A stretch of 6,497 nucleotides of DNA from the NCBI GenBank assembly GCA_017614655.1, contig JAGABO010000209.1, positions 1 through 6,497 of the forward strand, given 5' to 3'. Below are positions 5,559-6,497 of the stretch, piece by piece. The notes under the pieces are model-generated. The model ran no database searches. It was not told the DNA's origin and saw only the letters and a list, made by a program, of their open reading frames with translations. Made by a program: the position numbers and the translations under genes. The DNA comes from Treponema sp. GTDB lineage: Bacteria > Spirochaetota > Spirochaetia > Treponematales > Treponemataceae. The first letter of the stretch is position 1. The number at the start of each line of letters is the position of its first letter.

Positions 5559-6497
5559 TTAGTCTTCGAAGCGGCCGGTTTTCTGTTCTTCACAAATGCG
5601 CTTCCATGATTCATAGCGCTCTCTGCTTATTGCGCCGTCCTCTACCGCCTGTTTGACTGCACAGTTATCTTCCGTAATGTGAGAGCAGCTCATGCCGAAA
5701 CCGCATTTTCCAAGATACGGCTTAAACTCCTTAAAGTAGAGGTGAAGGTTTTCTGCCGTTATATCATGAAGAAGGAATCTTCTTACGCCCGGAGTGTCTA
5801 TGATGTCTGCAGTACAGCCTTTGATTCCACCCATGAGGGCTTCATCCAGCTGAAGGTGAATAAGCGAGCCTTTTGTTGTCGTATGGGTTCCGCGGCCGTA
5901 CTTCTGAGAGAGGCTTCCGGTTTTAAGAACGACGTTGTTGTCAAGAACGTTAATCATGGAGGATTTTCCGACACCGCTCTGGCCTACAAAGGCGCTAAGA
6001 TGATTTTCTATAAGATGTGCAAGCTCTTCCATTCCTTCGCCGCTTCTTGCAGAGGAACGGATTACCTTATAGCCGATGTCTTCCCAGATCTGAAGCCTTT
6101 CCTGAAAAACATCGCCGGAGCCTTCCTTTAAGTCGTACTTATTGCATACGATTACCGGCGTGATTCCCTGATACTCTGCCTGAGCAAGCGCCCTGTCTAT
6201 AAAGCGCGGCCTGAACGGAGGCTCTTCCGGGGTTGTTACAATAAGAAGGTAGTCAAGGTTTGCGGCCAGAAGCTGAGGTTCGCGTTTCTTTATGTTCCAC
6301 CTTACGAATTCGTTCTTACGCGGAACAAGGTCCGTTATGAGTGCTTTTTCTTCTTCGATAGTTTCATCATCAAGAATTACAATGTCTCCGGGAGCTGCCG
6401 GATTGTAATAGCCTTCGCTTGCCTTAAGAATTTTCCCTTTTAAAGGACAGCTTCTGACAATGCCGTCGTCACATTCAACTTCAAAAACATTTTTGCT
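5559..6497 (-). CDS. rsgA: Ribosome small-subunit-dependent GTPase RsgA (5' end outside the window)
   Basis: A late-stage 30S assembly GTPase. 312 residues are visible; the frame is open to the right edge, so probably only about 10-15 N-terminal residues are missing. Domains: an N-terminal OB-fold remnant (bases about 6350-6497, including PAAPGDIV), then a circularly permuted GTPase with motifs in the diagnostic order G4 NKYD (6132-6143), G5 SSARSGEG (about 6036-6056), G1/P-loop GQSGVGKSS (5958-5984), G2 region GRGTHTTT and G3 DTPG (5787-5798). A C-terminal zinc-binding region follows, with Cys, Cys, His, Cys at about 5705, 5687, 5681 and 5663. The first cysteine pair is C-x5-C, one longer than the C-x4-C I know from E. 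coli and Bacillus. An internal ATG at 6032 would remove G4 and the OB-fold and is not the start. It is functionally unrelated to the che genes and separated from them by 51 bases with no obvious terminator. Confidence 0.96.
   Translation of the reverse strand, partial: SKNVFEVECDDGIVRSCPLKGKILKASEGYYNPAAPGDIVILDDETIEEEKALITDLVPRKNEFVRWNIKKREPQLLAANLDYLLIVTTPEEPPFRPRFIDRALAQAEYQGITPVIVCNKYDLKEGSGDVFQERLQIWEDIGYKVIRSSARSGEGMEELAHLIENHLSAFVGQSGVGKSSMINVLDNNVVLKTGSLSQKYGRGTHTTTKGSLIHLQLDEALMGGIKGCTADIIDTPGVRRFLLHDITAENLHLYFKEFKPYLGKCGFGMSCSHITEDNCAVKQAVEDGAISRERYESWKRICEEQKTGRFED

Noticed and set aside
5521..5561. Rho-independent terminator after rsgA
   Set aside because: The gap has an A-tract on the coding strand but no stable GC-rich stem followed by a T-run; only short palindromes (CGGCCG, TTCGAA) occur at the gene end.
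5559..6032. RsgA read as a 157-residue protein starting at the ATG at 6032
   Set aside because: The same frame stays open to the right edge and encodes the OB-fold remnant and the G4 and G5 motifs, so the short version would be an artefact of choosing the first ATG.
5679..6131. Plus-strand open frame of 150 codons opposite rsgA
   Set aside because: It lies wholly within the well-supported rsgA coding region on the other strand and its translation resembles no protein family; it is a shadow frame.

Overview
The window is one minus-strand block, read from its right edge to its left. It carries the nearly complete rsgA gene (ribosome-assembly GTPase), followed by a compact chemosensory operon: cheW, a short divergent CheW-like gene, cheB, cheR with a TPR tail, a hybrid cheA with a fused receiver domain, and the start of a degenerate receiver protein that runs off the left edge. 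No RNA gene, insertion sequence, CRISPR array or clear repeat was seen. Coding density is near total; the longest non-coding gap is 51 bases.

The fairly low G+C, strong AGGAG-type ribosome sites, frequent TTG/GTG starts and this set of Che proteins fit a spirochaete, most likely a host-associated Treponema. That assignment is an inference from general character, not from a diagnostic marker. The rsgA part looks clearly richer in G+C than the cheA and cheR parts.

Layout: rsgA (5559-6497, its first few codons lie outside); a 51-base gap with a near-consensus extended -10 promoter whose predicted start point falls on the cheW ATG; cheW (5004-5507); CheW-like gene (4628-5017, TTG start, 14-base overlap with cheW); cheB (3576-4631, TTG start, 4-base overlap); cheR-TPR (2261-3574, 1 base after cheB); cheA-REC (161-2239, 21 bases after cheR); pseudo-receiver gene (1-168, GTG start, 8-base overlap with cheA).

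How the parts fit together (inference from families): CheW and perhaps the small CheW-like protein couple CheA to receptors encoded elsewhere. CheR and CheB add and remove receptor methyl groups. CheA autophosphorylates on His48 and can pass phosphate to its own receiver (Asp622) and to the CheB receiver (Asp54). No receptor, no stand-alone intact CheY and no CheC/CheX/CheZ phosphatase is present. Together with the missing CheY-binding P2 domain in CheA, the TPR on CheR, and the next gene being a receiver that has lost its phosphorylation residues, this looks less like a canonical swimming-chemotaxis operon and more like an alternative chemosensory pathway of the Frz/Wsp/Chp kind. The output is not visible and may lie just past the left edge.
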